A stretch of DNA of 64,000 nucleotides from contig NZ_PYWL01000001.1 in the NCBI RefSeq assembly GCF_003049525.1, positions 620,001 to 684,000 on the forward strand. The letters run 5' to 3'. Under the pieces are notes generated by a model, which did not search any database, was not told the DNA's origin, and saw nothing but the letters and a program-made list of their open reading frames with translations. The DNA is from Lysinibacillus fusiformis. GTDB taxonomy: Bacteria > Bacillota > Bacilli > Bacillales_A > Planococcaceae. The position numbers and the translations under genes were made by a program. Positions within the stretch are counted from its first letter, which is position 1. Every line of letters starts with the position of its first letter. Shown piece after piece: positions 1-8,909 of this stretch.

Positions 1-952
1 CTGCTTCACGTAAAGTTAAGTGACGTGAATAGTTCTCAATCCCTGAACAAAAGCCCATTTCACGCATCATTTCTAAATCATAACGTGTCCGTTGCTCTAG
101 ACGCTGAGCCTCTAATAATTTATCCTCGGCACGCAGTAAAGCTAGACGATCCTCTAATTCTTTTTCAATGTTTTCTATCGCTTTTCGCATTTTTTCTTCT
201 CGTGTAACGAAGTGGGATGCTGGGAAAATAGCGACATGCTCTCGATCTGATAGTATTTCTCCAGTTAAAGCATCTACCTCACGAATGCGATCAATTTCGT
301 CCCCAAAAAACTCGACACGAATACAATGCTCATCACGTGAGGCTGGGAAAATCTCTACTACATCTCCTCGTACCCGAAACGTCCCGCGTGTAAAACTAAC
401 ATCATTGCGCTCATATTGAACATCTACAAGTTTGCGCAGTAGCTGATTACGTTCAATTTCCATACCCGTGCGGATCGAGACAACCATTTCACGATATTCT
501 TCTGGAGAACCAAGACCGTAAATACAGGATACAGATGCAATAATAATGACATCATCACGCTCAAATAATGCAGAAGTTGCAGAGTGGCGTAGCTTATCAA
601 TTTCATCGTTAATGCTAGAATCCTTTTCTATATAAGTATCTGTCTGCGGTACATAGGCTTCTGGTTGGTAATAATCATAGTAACTAACAAAGTATTCTAC
701 AGCGTTATTTGGAAAGAACTCTTTGAACTCACTATATAATTGGCCCGCCAACGTTTTATTGTGTGCCATAATGAGTGTCGGTTTTTTAACCTGCTGGATT
801 ACATTTGAAATCGTAAATGTTTTCCCAGTTCCTGTTGCACCAAGTAATGTTTGATGACGCTTGCCTGCTTTCACACCCTCCACTAATTCCGCAATTGCCT
901 GTGGCTGATCTCCATTAGGCTGATATGGCGCTTGTAAATCAAAAGTTTGCAC
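1..952 (-). CDS. uvrB: Excinuclease ABC subunit B, N-terminal half (window edge)
   Basis: UvrB is the damage-verifying helicase-like subunit of nucleotide excision repair; it is loaded on DNA by UvrA and then recruits UvrC. The minus strand reads continuously from a GTG at 952 to the window edge (about 317 codons, roughly half of a normal UvrB). Visible are the N-terminal [11 protein letters not shown] segment, the Walker A motif GATGTGKT at residues 38-45, and the beta-hairpin region [15 protein letters not shown] used to clamp DNA. The GTG was chosen because AAAGGA lies just upstream and the reading aligns with known UvrB N termini. A LexA-type box and an extended -10 lie upstream, as expected for an SOS gene. 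The 3' half is outside the window. Confidence 0.95.
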   Translation of the reverse strand, partial: MQTFDLQAPYQPNGDQPQAIAELVEGVKAGKRHQTLLGATGTGKTFTISNVIQQVKKPTLIMAHNKTLAGQLYSEFKEFFPNNAVEYFVSYYDYYQPEAYVPQTDTYIEKDSSINDEIDKLRHSATSALFERDDVIIIASVSCIYGLGSPEEYREMVVSIRTGMEIERNQLLRKLVDVQYERNDVSFTRGTFRVRGDVVEIFPASRDEHCIRVEFFGDEIDRIREVDALTGEILSDREHVAIFPASHFVTREEKMRKAIENIEKELEDRLALLRAEDKLLEAQRLEQRTRYDLEMMREMGFCSGIENYSRHLTLREA

Positions 953-988
953 ACCTGTCCCCGTCCTTTCGTTCCAATTTGTACATAT

Positions 989-997
989 ATTTTAGCA
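989..997 (-). promoter_or_regulatory. Extended -10 promoter element of uvrB
   Basis: On the minus strand the sequence reads TGCTAAAAT, an extended -10 (TG-N-TAAAAT) about 37-45 bases upstream of the uvrB GTG. No convincing -35 hexamer accompanies it, which is tolerated for extended -10 promoters. The LexA-type box lies about 30 bases further upstream. The assignment is by position and motif only. Confidence 0.5.
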
Positions 998-1025
998 TAG
1001 CAATATTAAAATTTCGAACATTTGA

Positions 1026-1039
1026 CGAACGAATGTTTG
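1026..1039. promoter_or_regulatory. LexA (DinR) SOS box upstream of uvrB
   Basis: The sequence CGAACGAATGTTTG fits the Bacillus LexA consensus CGAAC-N4-GTTYG with intact half sites. uvrB is a known member of the LexA regulon in Bacillus, so repression of this promoter and induction by DNA damage is the natural reading. The site lies upstream of the proposed -10. Confidence 0.75.
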
Positions 1040-1238
1040 TAAAAATTTTTTTCTATCCCTAAAATGGAAGATGGATACTCAACCTTCTACTCTCATAATA
1101 GCCGTTTCGTCAGGTTTTCAAGCCTTATCTAGTAATGAGGTGTCAATTGTAGAATGGTAGTCGTTCCTTCTCTTTTCTCATTTTTAGAGCAATACTTTTT
1201 ATACATTAGGTGAATGGCACAGCCACTCTATCATCTCC
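1040..1238. other. Non-coding spacer, nothing recognised
   Basis: About 200 bases between the uvrB regulatory region and the terminator of the IDEAL-domain gene. No open reading frame with a ribosome binding site, no RNA motif and no clear repeat was seen on either strand. Confidence 0.5.
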
Positions 1239-1239
1239 A

Positions 1240-1274
1240 AAAAAAATCCCGCTCTCCATAGTCGCGGAGAGCGG
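1240..1274 (-). terminator. Rho-independent terminator of the IDEAL-domain gene
   Basis: A 9-bp perfect stem (CCGCTCTCC at 1249-1257 with GGAGAGCGG at 1266-1274) is followed on the minus strand by a T run. It sits immediately after the stop codon of the gene ending at 1280. Confidence 0.88.
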
Positions 1275-1279
1275 AATTA

Positions 1280-1537
1280 TTAATATGATTCATCTTCTGA
1301 TTGCTGCAAGGAATTGAGTTCGGTTGCGTATTGATAAAATGCGTTTTCATCTTTTTCATCGAGCGCTCTATCTATTAAAACGATGAGCTGCTCTTGTCGA
1401 TGCATACGCTGGATACGATTTAAAAATAAATCTAAATAAATCTCGTTTAATAATTTCTCTGCCTCATCAACTTTTTTTGACTGACCAACGGCTTTTAGAA
1501 AATCTGTGTACGAATAATATTTATCCAACGATCTCAC
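1280..1537 (-). CDS. IDEAL-domain small protein
   Basis: An 85-residue acidic, helical protein. Its central part LIDRALDEKDENAFYQYATEL matches the short IDEAL domain found in several Bacillales small proteins such as the C terminus of YpiB-type proteins, whose molecular role is poorly known. There is no signal peptide or membrane segment, so it is probably cytosolic. It is a single-gene unit: it has its own terminator, and it is divergent from the comK-like gene that starts 218 bases away. The neighbourhood to competence regulators may be coincidence. Family assignment is by motif recognition; function is unknown. Confidence 0.75.
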   Translation of the reverse strand: MRSLDKYYSYTDFLKAVGQSKKVDEAEKLLNEIYLDLFLNRIQRMHRQEQLIVLIDRALDEKDENAFYQYATELNSLQQSEDESY

Positions 1538-1754
1538 CCCGATCCTTTTCTAAATTATATGAAAATTGAAATTAAAAAGCAATGCTTACGATTTGAAAAT
1601 AACTTGGATTAACTAGTAAACTCGTGAAATTTAAAGCAAATTCTCTAAGCATTTCATTCATTTATCAACCTTGTTTCATTACTTTGTATATTTTTTGAAA
1701 TTCATTTTATGTACTACACTACGGTTATCAATAGAAAAGGGAGGCACTTTCAAA

Positions 1755-2264
1755 ATGACTAGTAAATTTGTAAATGGCTATTTAATTTCCTTTAACACTT
1801 ACTTGCTCCAACCAGTTCAGCATGACACTAAAGTTTTCACTCATGTTATAGACAAACATAATGAGCTAATTGTTACTCGGAAGCCGATGCATGTACTGCG
1901 AAAATCTTGTATTTCATTAGGCTCCACCTATGAAGCAGCAAAGCAATCTGCTAAACGCTTTTTTGGTAATCAACATAAGCTACCAATCGTCGTGGCCTTT
2001 GATTATGGTTTTCCTTGCATCTTTCTACCAACCTATTCACCTAATTCCATTCATAATATATGGATAGGGCTCCATGCGATTATTAATATTACGCCGAGCG
2101 AAACAGGATGTGTGGTCACATTAAAAAACGATCAAAAGATTGAGCTACCTATTCAATATGCTTCTATTAGTAAACAGTTTGTGAATGCTTCTATGCTCTA
2201 TAAACATTACATGAATGAACGAAAACAACTTAGTCAAGATTCACCCTATCATCCATTCTTTTAA
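1755..2264 (+). CDS. comK: ComK-family competence transcription factor, copy 1
   Basis: ComK is the DNA-binding master activator of competence genes in Bacillus; it binds paired AT-boxes and is controlled by MecA/ClpCP proteolysis. This 169-residue protein matches the family along its length: the GSTYEAAKQSAKRFFG segment corresponds to the RFFGSSYAGRKAGT region of B. subtilis ComK, followed by KLPIVV, a CIFLPTYSP segment like IFLFPTLSS, and ELPIQYASISKQ like ELPISYNSFENQ. The ATG at 1755 was chosen because GGGAGG lies 10 bases upstream; the upstream in-frame start at 1671 has no such site. It is shorter at the C terminus than B. subtilis ComK (192 residues). A second, divergent ComK homologue lies at 3510-4043. 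Confidence 0.85.
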   Translation: MTSKFVNGYLISFNTYLLQPVQHDTKVFTHVIDKHNELIVTRKPMHVLRKSCISLGSTYEAAKQSAKRFFGNQHKLPIVVAFDYGFPCIFLPTYSPNSIHNIWIGLHAIINITPSETGCVVTLKNDQKIELPIQYASISKQFVNASMLYKHYMNERKQLSQDSPYHPFF

Positions 2265-2266
2265 CT

Positions 2267-2299
2267 AAAAAATCCCCCAAGAAACAACTCTTGGGGGAT
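2267..2299 (-). terminator. Terminator between convergent comK and prfB
   Basis: A perfect 11-bp stem (ATCCCCCAAGA at 2272-2282 with its complement at 2289-2299, loop AACAAC). The T run is on the minus strand, so it mainly ends prfB; the hairpin lies just after the comK stop and may also affect comK. Confidence 0.9.
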
Positions 2300-2304
2300 G
2301 GCTA

Positions 2305-3409
2305 TTAGTTAATTTTTGAACGTAAGTAAGCATTAATAAATGGATCTACATCGCCGTCCATTACCGCTCCGACATTCCCTGTTTCTTCATTCGTACGGTG
2401 ATCTTTTACCATTGAGTATGGATGGAATACATACGAGCGAATTTGTGAGCCCCAGCCAATGTCCTTTTGTTCACCACGGATCTCATCAAGCTGTGCCTGT
2501 TGCTTCTCTAACTCTAATTGATATAATTTCCCTTTTAACATAGCCATCGCTTTCTCACGGTTTTTAATTTGTGAACGTTCTGCTTGGCATTGTACAACCG
2601 TACCAGTCGGGATGTGTGTAATACGAACAGCTGAATCTGTTGTATTAATATGCTGACCACCCGCACCTGTCGCACGATACGTATCAATTTTCAAATCCTC
2701 TGTACGAATATCAATTTCAATATTTTCGTCAAATTCTGGCATGACATCGCAAGAAACGAAAGAAGTATGTCGACGGCCTGATGAATCAAATGGTGAAATA
2801 CGCACTAGGCGATGGACACCTTTTTCGGCTTGTAAATAGCCGAAAGCATTATGACCTTTAATTGAAATGGTTACAGATTTAATACCTGCCTCATCACCAG
2901 GAAGATAATCCATTGTTTCCACCTTAAAGCCACGCTTCTCAGCCCATCGTGTATACATACGTAGTAGCATAGAACCCCAGTCTTGTGACTCTGTTCCACC
3001 TGCTCCTGGATGCAACTCTAAAATAGCATTGTTTTGATCGTATGGACCACTCAATAATAATTGCAGCTCAAAATCAGCCATTTTTTGTTGAAATTCTACC
3101 AGTTCTTTTCCTAACTCTTCCTGCAATTCTTCGTCTGGCTCTTCACGTAAAAGCTCCAGTGTCATATCTAAGTTCTCATGTATTTCTTCTAACTCTTTAT
3201 ATTCATTGACGATTGCTTTTAAACCATTGCCCTCATTAATGATCACCTGTGCACCTTGCTGATCATCCCAGAATCCGGGCTCTAGCATCATTTCATCTAG
3301 CTCCTGTATACGTGCCTCTTTGTTTTCTAAGTCAAAGAGACCCCCTGAAGTCCACCAATTTTTTGGCTGTAGTGTCTAACACATTGCGTACATCTGCTAA
3401 TTCAATCAT
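2305..3409 (-). CDS. prfB: Peptide chain release factor 2 (programmed +1 frameshift)
   Basis: RF2 releases finished peptides at UGA and UAA stop codons. The gene is read in two pieces: 25 codons from the ATG at 3409 to CTT at 3335, then, after skipping base 3334, the long frame from 3333 to 2305. The product is 367 residues, normal for RF2. The SPF stop-codon recognition tripeptide (in [13 protein letters not shown]) and the catalytic GGQ (in [12 protein letters not shown]) are both present. The ATG has GGAGG 7 bases upstream. In B. subtilis prfB follows secA directly; here a comK-like gene sits between them. A -10 element at 3466-3471 suggests it also has its own promoter. Confidence 0.97.
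3331..3346 (-). promoter_or_regulatory. Programmed +1 frameshift site of prfB
   Basis: The minus strand reads AGGGGGTCTCTTTGAC. It has the internal Shine-Dalgarno AGGGGG (3341-3346), a 3-base spacer, then the slippery codon CTT followed by in-frame TGA and C. This is the conserved RF2 autoregulation site: slow termination at TGA when RF2 is scarce promotes the +1 shift. Confidence 0.95.
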
Positions 3410-3465
3410 TGTAAAATCCTCCGAACGTTAGTAATGGAGACTAGTGTGAAAGCTCCGATCTTACT

Positions 3466-3471
3466 ATTATA
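3466..3471 (-). promoter_or_regulatory. Candidate -10 element of prfB
   Basis: The minus strand reads GTTATAATAG in the gap between the comK-like gene and prfB, giving a perfect TATAAT about 57 bases before the prfB ATG. No good -35 hexamer was found at 17 bases, so promoter activity is tentative. Confidence 0.4.
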
Positions 3472-3509
3472 ACGTTTTTACCGAGGAAAACATACATAAA
3501 AACACTACT

Positions 3510-4043
3510 CTACGTCTCGTCCTCAAGCATATCAAGCGCAAAACGTTGAAATACTTTCACACGATCATATTGAACAAGTAAATGCTTCGTTCTTCGCTCT
3601 AATCTATATTTTAATAAAAATGCCCGCTGAATACGATACTCTATCGTTTTGACACTAACATCTACAATAATATCCTGACCATTCGTAAAGATTATCTTTG
3701 TACTCTTTTTATCCACAGAGAAATACTCTTCAATATGATGGACAGCAAACCATATACATTCCGGATGTAGAGGTGACTTGCTTGGAAACCATAAAATATT
3801 CCCTCGCTCATCCACAACGATTGGGTTTTTATTAAGCTTACCTAAAATCATTTTTGATCCATCAAAAGCCCCTCTTAAGCTAGAACCATAATAACGCAGA
3901 TTATAGTCCATTAACTTTGTCGGCGGTATTTTAGAAATATAATCTTTACTTTTTTCCATTACCCTAGTACATAAATTTCCAAAGGAATCATACACAGGCA
4001 TATACAACATAGTTTCACTACTCATAATATCCTTCTTATGCAT
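3510..4043 (-). CDS. ComK-family transcription factor, copy 2
   Basis: A 177-residue second member of the ComK family. It keeps the conserved core better than copy 1: YYGSSLRGAFDGSKMILG corresponds to RFFGSSYAGRKAGTYEVT of B. subtilis ComK, then NPIVVDERGNILWFPSKSP, HPECIWFAVHHIEEY and a basic C-terminal third. The start is one of two adjacent ATG codons (4046 or 4043) 4 or 7 bases after GGGGG; a GTG at 4064 is less likely. The gene lies between secA and prfB, a position empty in B. subtilis. Firmicutes with two comK genes are known (Staphylococcus). Whether this copy activates competence, or is a dedicated partner or antagonist of copy 1, cannot be read from sequence. Confidence 0.82.
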   Translation of the reverse strand: MHKKDIMSSETMLYMPVYDSFGNLCTRVMEKSKDYISKIPPTKLMDYNLRYYGSSLRGAFDGSKMILGKLNKNPIVVDERGNILWFPSKSPLHPECIWFAVHHIEEYFSVDKKSTKIIFTNGQDIIVDVSVKTIEYRIQRAFLLKYRLERRTKHLLVQYDRVKVFQRFALDMLEDET

Positions 4044-4362
4044 CATTATTCCCCCTTTATGCACTTATGTTTTCAGCCTAAATAAAAAAAGAATATACCA
4101 ATGTCCGTACATTCCCGATTTTTTCTACAAGTCGAAATTGCTTGGAAAACTCTATTTCCACCCACATTTCTCCCACCCCATCTTCAATCTTTTGTCACTC
4201 TTAATTCTTTGTTTTCCAACCCATCTAATTATTAGGATAATAGTAAATAATAATAGAAGTATTCTCTAAAACTAAATTCCTAATATTACAGCTATTGTAT
4301 ACCCACATTTTACTATTGTCTATAAATTATGACTTTTATGACAATATTTTATTTTTTTATAC
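4044..4362. other. Regulatory spacer upstream of the second comK-like gene
   Basis: About 320 AT-rich bases between the secA terminator and the second comK-like gene. One AAAA-N5-TTTC motif at 4146-4158 resembles a half of a ComK AT-box, which would allow autoregulation, but such motifs occur by chance in AT-rich DNA. No open reading frame with a ribosome binding site was found. Confidence 0.35.
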
Positions 4363-4400
4363 AAAAAAAGATCATTTCAACATACAGTTAAAATGATCTT
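4363..4400 (-). terminator. Terminator of secA
   Basis: A 10-bp stem (AAGATCATTT at 4368-4377 with its complement at 4391-4400) ends on the minus strand in seven T residues, directly after the secA stop codon. It separates secA from the comK-like gene and prfB. Confidence 0.88.
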
Positions 4401-4411
4401 TTCCATTTCTA

Positions 4412-6922
4412 TTATTGAGCTGCACCATGACAGTTTTTAAACTTCTTACCACTTCCACAAGGACATAAATCATTGCGTCCAATATTTTCAGCTTTACGAA
4501 CGGGTTGCTTTTTCGGAGCAGGACCGCCTTCTTCTTTCGGATTAACAGCCTGACCTTTCGCCACCTCTTCACGCTCAAGATTGCTGCGAATTTCAGCCTT
4601 CATTGCATACTTCGCAACATCCTCGCGAATGGAAGCGACCATATCTTCGAACATCGCAAAACCTTCTTGTTGATATTCACGTAGCGGATCATTTTGACCG
4701 TATGCACGCAGATGGATACCTTGACGAAGTTGATCCATAGCATCAATATGATCGATCCATTTTGTATCAATAGAACGTAATAAAATAACTTTTTCAAACT
4801 CACGCATACGCTCTGCTGTAAGCTCTTCCTCTTTTTCATCATATCGAGCGTGGACAGCTTCTGAAATCAATTGGTTAATGTCTTCTGCAGATTTACCTTG
4901 GAAATCAGCTACTTTTAGTTGACCTTCCTCTAGCAAATTAGCAGCTACAAAGTCATCAATAGCCTTGAGATTCCAATCTTTTTGCTCACCTTGTGTATAG
5001 AGTCCGACAACATTGTCGATCGTCTCTTGAATCATCGACTCCACAAGGACGCGCATATTTTCTGTTTCTAGAACATCATAACGCTCTTTATAAATAATCT
5101 CACGTTGCTGACGGAGAACATCATCATATTGTAATAAACGCTTACGAGCATCAAAGTTATTACCTTCGACACGTTTCTGCGCTGATTCTACAGCTCTCGA
5201 CACAACTTTTGATTGCAATGGCTGTGTATCGTCCATACCTAAACGCATCATCATAGCCTTCATATTATCTGAACCGAAACGACGCATTAAATCATCTTCT
5301 AGTGATAGATAAAATTGTGTCACCCCTGGATTCCCTTGACGACCAGAACGTCCACGAAGCTGGTTATCAATACGACGGGATTCATGTCGCTCAGTACCAA
5401 TAACCGCTAACCCGCCAATTTCTAATACACCTTCACCAGGTTTAATGTCGGTACCACGACCCGCCATGTTTGTAGCAATCGTTACAGCACCCTTTGAACC
5501 AGCATTAGCAATAATTTCTGCTTCGCGTTCATGGTTTTTTGCATTCAGTACATTGTGAGGGATTTTATGTTTATCAAGCAATTGCGAAATAATTTCAGAT
5601 GTTTCAATCGCAACCGTACCAACAAGCACAGGTTGTCCTGCCTTATGGCGCTCTGCAATATCAGCAGCCACCGCTTTATATTTTCCTTCCATAGAAGCAA
5701 AAATTAAATCTGGACGGTCATCACGAGCAATTGGCTTATTCGTAGGAATCGCAATAACGCTCATATTGTAAATATTGCGGAACTCTTCTTCCTCTGTTTT
5801 CGCTGTACCTGTCATACCTGCAAGCTTTTGGTACATACGGAAATAGTTTTGGAACGTAATAGTAGCCATTGTCATCGATTCATTTTGAATCTCAACGCCT
5901 TCTTTAGCTTCAATAGCTTGGTGAAGGCCATCCGAATATCGGCGCCCTTTCATTAAACGACCAGTAAAGCCGTCAACAATCACAATTTCGCCCTCTTGGA
6001 CAACATAATCAACATCATTATGCATACTCACATGTGCCTTTAACGATTGGTTAATGGCATGATTTAAGCGGACATGTGTTAAATCAAATAAATTGTCAAT
6101 GCCAAATGCCTTTTCAGCCTTTTCAACACCGGCATCCGTTAATGTAACACCTTTTGTTGACTCTTCATATGTGTAATCTGTTTCTGCACTTAACATCCGT
6201 ACAAACGCATTAGACTGTTTGTACAACTGTGCTGATTTCCCAGCCTGACCCGAAATGATTAATGGCGTACGCGCCTCATCAATTAAAATCGAGTCAACCT
6301 CATCGATGACAGCATAGTGAAGCGGACGTTGAACACGCTCTTCTTTATAAAGCACCATATTATCACGTAAATAGTCAAATCCTAATTCATTGTTTGTACT
6401 ATAAGTAATATCCGCTTCATACGCCGCACGCTTCTCTTCTTTAGAAAGGCTATTTAAATTTAAACCTACTGTAAGACCTAAGAAATTGTACAGCTGTCCC
6501 ATCTCAGCAGCATCACGGCTAGCCAAATATTCATTGACTGTGACAACATGCACGCCTTTACCAGTAATCGCGTTTAAATAAACCGCCATTGTCGCTGTTA
6601 ACGTTTTACCTTCACCGGTCTTCATCTCTGAGATATTACCTTCATCAAGGGAAGCCGCACCCATAACTTGAACACGGAACGGATACATCTCTAACACACG
6701 TTTCGACGCTTCGCGACAAACAGCAAAAGCCTCCGCACGAATCGAATCTAACTGCTCCCCATCCGTATAACGCTTTTTAAACTCTTCTGTTTTCGCTTGT
6801 AATTGATCATCTGAAAGCTGTTCCACTTGAGAAGCGAATCCCTCAACCTGGTCAGCGATTTTTTCTAATTTTTTTAACTCACGTTTATTGAAATCAAATA
6901 ATTTATTTAATAGGTTTGCCAT
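4412..6922 (-). CDS. secA: Preprotein translocase ATPase SecA (SecA1)
   Basis: SecA is the essential motor that drives unfolded preproteins through SecYEG at the membrane. The 836-residue protein has the nucleotide-binding Walker A motif (GEGKT, residues 103-107), the Walker B segment [17 protein letters not shown], the helicase-like motif [10 protein letters not shown], the RGRSGRQG motif, and a C-terminal SEC-C zinc-binding tail ([15 protein letters not shown]) that binds SecB or ribosomes in other bacteria. Length matches B. subtilis SecA (841). A second SecA without this tail is at 37588-39951, so this copy is the housekeeping one. The gene follows hpf, as in B. subtilis, with a terminator in between. 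Confidence 0.98.
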   Translation of the reverse strand: MANLLNKLFDFNKRELKKLEKIADQVEGFASQVEQLSDDQLQAKTEEFKKRYTDGEQLDSIRAEAFAVCREASKRVLEMYPFRVQVMGAASLDEGNISEMKTGEGKTLTATMAVYLNAITGKGVHVVTVNEYLASRDAAEMGQLYNFLGLTVGLNLNSLSKEEKRAAYEADITYSTNNELGFDYLRDNMVLYKEERVQRPLHYAVIDEVDSILIDEARTPLIISGQAGKSAQLYKQSNAFVRMLSAETDYTYEESTKGVTLTDAGVEKAEKAFGIDNLFDLTHVRLNHAINQSLKAHVSMHNDVDYVVQEGEIVIVDGFTGRLMKGRRYSDGLHQAIEAKEGVEIQNESMTMATITFQNYFRMYQKLAGMTGTAKTEEEEFRNIYNMSVIAIPTNKPIARDDRPDLIFASMEGKYKAVAADIAERHKAGQPVLVGTVAIETSEIISQLLDKHKIPHNVLNAKNHEREAEIIANAGSKGAVTIATNMAGRGTDIKPGEGVLEIGGLAVIGTERHESRRIDNQLRGRSGRQGNPGVTQFYLSLEDDLMRRFGSDNMKAMMMRLGMDDTQPLQSKVVSRAVESAQKRVEGNNFDARKRLLQYDDVLRQQREIIYKERYDVLETENMRVLVESMIQETIDNVVGLYTQGEQKDWNLKAIDDFVAANLLEEGQLKVADFQGKSAEDINQLISEAVHARYDEKEEELTAERMREFEKVILLRSIDTKWIDHIDAMDQLRQGIHLRAYGQNDPLREYQQEGFAMFEDMVASIREDVAKYAMKAEIRSNLEREEVAKGQAVNPKEEGGPAPKKQPVRKAENIGRNDLCPCGSGKKFKNCHGAAQ

Positions 6923-7019
6923 GAATGTTTTTCACTTCCTATATAGATTCAACTTTCATTTTACCATTGTGTAACAGTTTCATGCAAACAGTCGCCCTAT
7001 TTACATAAGAAAGTCATAC

Positions 7020-7045
7020 AAAAAAGACTCTCGCCATCGCGAGAG
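7020..7045 (-). terminator. Terminator of hpf
   Basis: A 7-bp GC-rich stem (CTCTCGC at 7028-7034 with GCGAGAG at 7039-7045, loop CATC) followed on the minus strand by six T residues, just after the hpf stop codon. Confidence 0.85.
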
Positions 7046-7063
7046 CCTTTGTCATCATGAAGT

Positions 7064-7615
7064 TTAAGTTGTTTCGATTAAGCCATATTTTCCGTCTTTA
7101 CGTTTATACACAATATTTGTGCCGTTTGATTCAGCATCTGTAAAGACATAGAAATCATGCCCTAACATATTCATTTGTAATACAGCCTCTTCTTGATCCA
7201 TCGGTTTTAAATCAAATTGCTTGGTACGTACAATGGAGTATTCTTCTTCATCCAATGTCGTATCAACGACTGCTTGAGTAGTAGCAAAATAAAGGCCTGC
7301 CCCTTCACGCTCACGGAATTTACGGTTTACTTTCGTTTTATGCTTACGAATCTGACGCTCTAATTTATCAACAATGAGATCAACCGCAGCATACATATCA
7401 TTATGACGCTCTTCAGCACGAAGAGTTAAGTTCTTCATTGGGATTGTAACTTCCACTTTTGTTTGCTTGTCATTATAAACCTTTAAATTTACGTTAGCAT
7501 TGGCGTTAACATCTTCGTTAAAATAACGTTCAACTTTTTCGATTTTATTCTCAACATACTCTCGAATAGCTGGAGTTACCTCAATATTTTCACCACGAAT
7601 GTTAAAGTTTAACAT
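7064..7615 (-). CDS. hpf: Long-form ribosome hibernation-promoting factor
   Basis: HPF binds the 30S decoding region and, in its long form, pairs ribosomes into translationally silent 100S dimers in stationary phase. The 183-residue protein has the N-terminal S30AE domain (residues 1 to about 100; MLNFNIRGENIEVTPAIREYVENKI start) and the C-terminal dimerisation domain (about 125-183; EEYSIVRTKQFDLKPMDQEEAVLQM), with a charged linker between. The length is typical of the Firmicute long form (B. subtilis YvyD, 189). The gene lies just upstream of secA, the same order as in B. subtilis. In B. subtilis it is sigma-B and sigma-H controlled; no such promoter was identified here. Confidence 0.95.
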   Translation of the reverse strand: MLNFNIRGENIEVTPAIREYVENKIEKVERYFNEDVNANANVNLKVYNDKQTKVEVTIPMKNLTLRAEERHNDMYAAVDLIVDKLERQIRKHKTKVNRKFREREGAGLYFATTQAVVDTTLDEEEYSIVRTKQFDLKPMDQEEAVLQMNMLGHDFYVFTDAESNGTNIVYKRKDGKYGLIETT

Positions 7616-7714
7616 GTAAACTCCTCCTTTATAACTGCTATACTATCTATTTCTACACAAGTGTGTGAAATTCCTCTAAAATAATTCTTTATTTTACAAA
7701 AAACTTTTATAAAA

Positions 7715-8095
7715 TTAATATTGGCTTTGCTTTTTCGCTTCTGCCGCTTCCTTTTTACGTCGTAGCTTTAATTCATCTACAATCAACTCTTCAACACGCC
7801 CTTGATCATTAAAATAAACGCCATATTGCTTACCACTACCAAATGGACGACTCCAAATCACTTCACCATAGGCCCGCACCTCTTGCGTATCAAGCACAAA
7901 ATGGATATCCAATGGTGGAGGATTCACACCTAAATCCACTTCCGTATACATCTTTAACCCACGCGGACTAATATCCAGCAATTCAGCCATAGCCGTCTGC
8001 CCATGATTAACTCGCCCATTTTCATAAACAGCAAAAGTTATTTGAACAGGCTCCTCAAATTTAAATCGGAAACCTTCTTGACGCTTAAAAATCAT
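7715..8095 (-). CDS. PilZ-domain protein
   Basis: A 126-residue cytosolic protein made almost entirely of one PilZ domain. The c-di-GMP-binding signatures are visible: an arginine-rich start (KRQEGFRFKF, giving R-x3-R spacing) and the DISPRGLKM motif corresponding to (D/N)xSxxG. PilZ proteins usually bind cyclic di-GMP and alter motility or exopolysaccharide output. Its position between hpf and the fliS-fliD flagellar cluster suggests a link to flagellar function, but that is inference from location. It ends in a charged, alanine- and lysine-rich tail. There is no terminator between it and hpf, so readthrough into hpf is possible. Confidence 0.8.
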   Translation of the reverse strand: MIFKRQEGFRFKFEEPVQITFAVYENGRVNHGQTAMAELLDISPRGLKMYTEVDLGVNPPPLDIHFVLDTQEVRAYGEVIWSRPFGSGKQYGVYFNDQGRVEELIVDELKLRRKKEAAEAKKQSQY

Positions 8096-8250
8096 ATTCC
8101 CACCCCAGTATATTGTTAAACATTTATATTGCTTTGATTATGACACGACGCCCATCTTACAGCTAGGGGAATAAGTAACATATTTTACCGTTGAACAGCC
8201 TAATTTATGACTATTTAGTGATAATTTCTAGCAGATGATTCTGTCTTAAA

Positions 8251-8280
8251 GAAAAGAGACCATCTTGGTGGATGGTCTCT
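8251..8280 (-). terminator. Terminator of the flaG-fliD-fliT-fliS operon
   Basis: A perfect 10-bp stem (AGAGACCATC at 8255-8264, GATGGTCTCT at 8271-8280, loop TTGGTG) followed on the minus strand by a short T-rich tract, right after the fliS stop. Confidence 0.85.
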
Positions 8281-8288
8281 AATAGTGT

Positions 8289-8699
8289 CTAAATTTGTCC
8301 GCTGTTTCCCTGACCAAATTGCTGTTGTCGATTAATGCGAATAACTTCCTTCCACGTATCGCGGAATTCTGTCACTAATCCTTCTACTTCTTCAATAACG
8401 GCTACATCATTTTGAATGTTTGCCTCGACTAAACGATGATTCATATATTCGTAAAGAGGTAGCATTTGTTTCGAAATCTCAATATCCATATTAAGCGTTG
8501 CCATTAATTCACTTATAATTGCCTGTGACTTAATAAGATTTGTATTTTTTTCTTGGATATCTTTTTCTTGAATAGCTTGTTTCGCCTTATTCAAGAATTT
8601 CAAACATCCATTATAAAGCATTAACGTAAGCTCACCAGGTGAAGCAGTTGTGACACTATTTTGTTTGTACGCGTTTTGTGCTGTTAAATTTGCTGCCAA
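8289..8699 (-). CDS. fliS: Flagellin export chaperone FliS
   Basis: FliS binds the C terminus of unpolymerised flagellin in the cytosol, keeps it export-competent and, in Bacillus, works with FliW in the CsrA switch. The 136-residue helical protein contains the family start AANAYKQNSV-like (here LTAQNAYKQNSVTTASPGELTLMLYNGCLKFL) and the EYMNHRLVEANI segment. It starts with TTG at 8699, preceded by AAAGGAG at 10 bases. It is the last gene of the flaG-fliD-fliT-fliS operon and is separated from fliT by an unusually long structured spacer. Confidence 0.95.
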   Translation of the reverse strand: MAANLTAQNAYKQNSVTTASPGELTLMLYNGCLKFLNKAKQAIQEKDIQEKNTNLIKSQAIISELMATLNMDIEISKQMLPLYEYMNHRLVEANIQNDVAVIEEVEGLVTEFRDTWKEVIRINRQQQFGQGNSGQI

Positions 8700-8770
8700 T
8701 AAAGGACAACTCCTTTGAAAGGTTACTTATTTACTAGTTTAAACCATTTTCCGAAGAAAAGCTATTTGAT

Positions 8771-8905
8771 CAATTACGCCCAAGCGTAATTGTGTCGGGA
8801 TTTTGAATTGTGATAGCACAATTCACTTCTTTTAAAAATCCTTGGCATACGCTGGGGGCTTATCTTCATTCAGCTTGCGGCTTCCACCACACTGCATGAA
8901 GATAA
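8771..8905. repeat. Three consecutive hairpins in the fliT-fliS spacer
   Basis: The 210-base gap between two otherwise tightly packed flagellar genes holds three strong inverted repeats. CAATTACGC/GCGTAATTG is at 8771-8779 and 8784-8792. GAATTGTG/CACAATTC is at 8805-8812 and 8817-8824, enclosed by an outer GGATTTT/AAAATCC pair. TTATCTTCAT/ATGAAGATAA is at 8860-8869 and 8896-8905. There is no open reading frame. It looks like a dispersed intergenic repeat or a structured RNA within the operon transcript; neither can be decided from this window. Confidence 0.6.
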
Positions 8906-8909
8906 AAGG

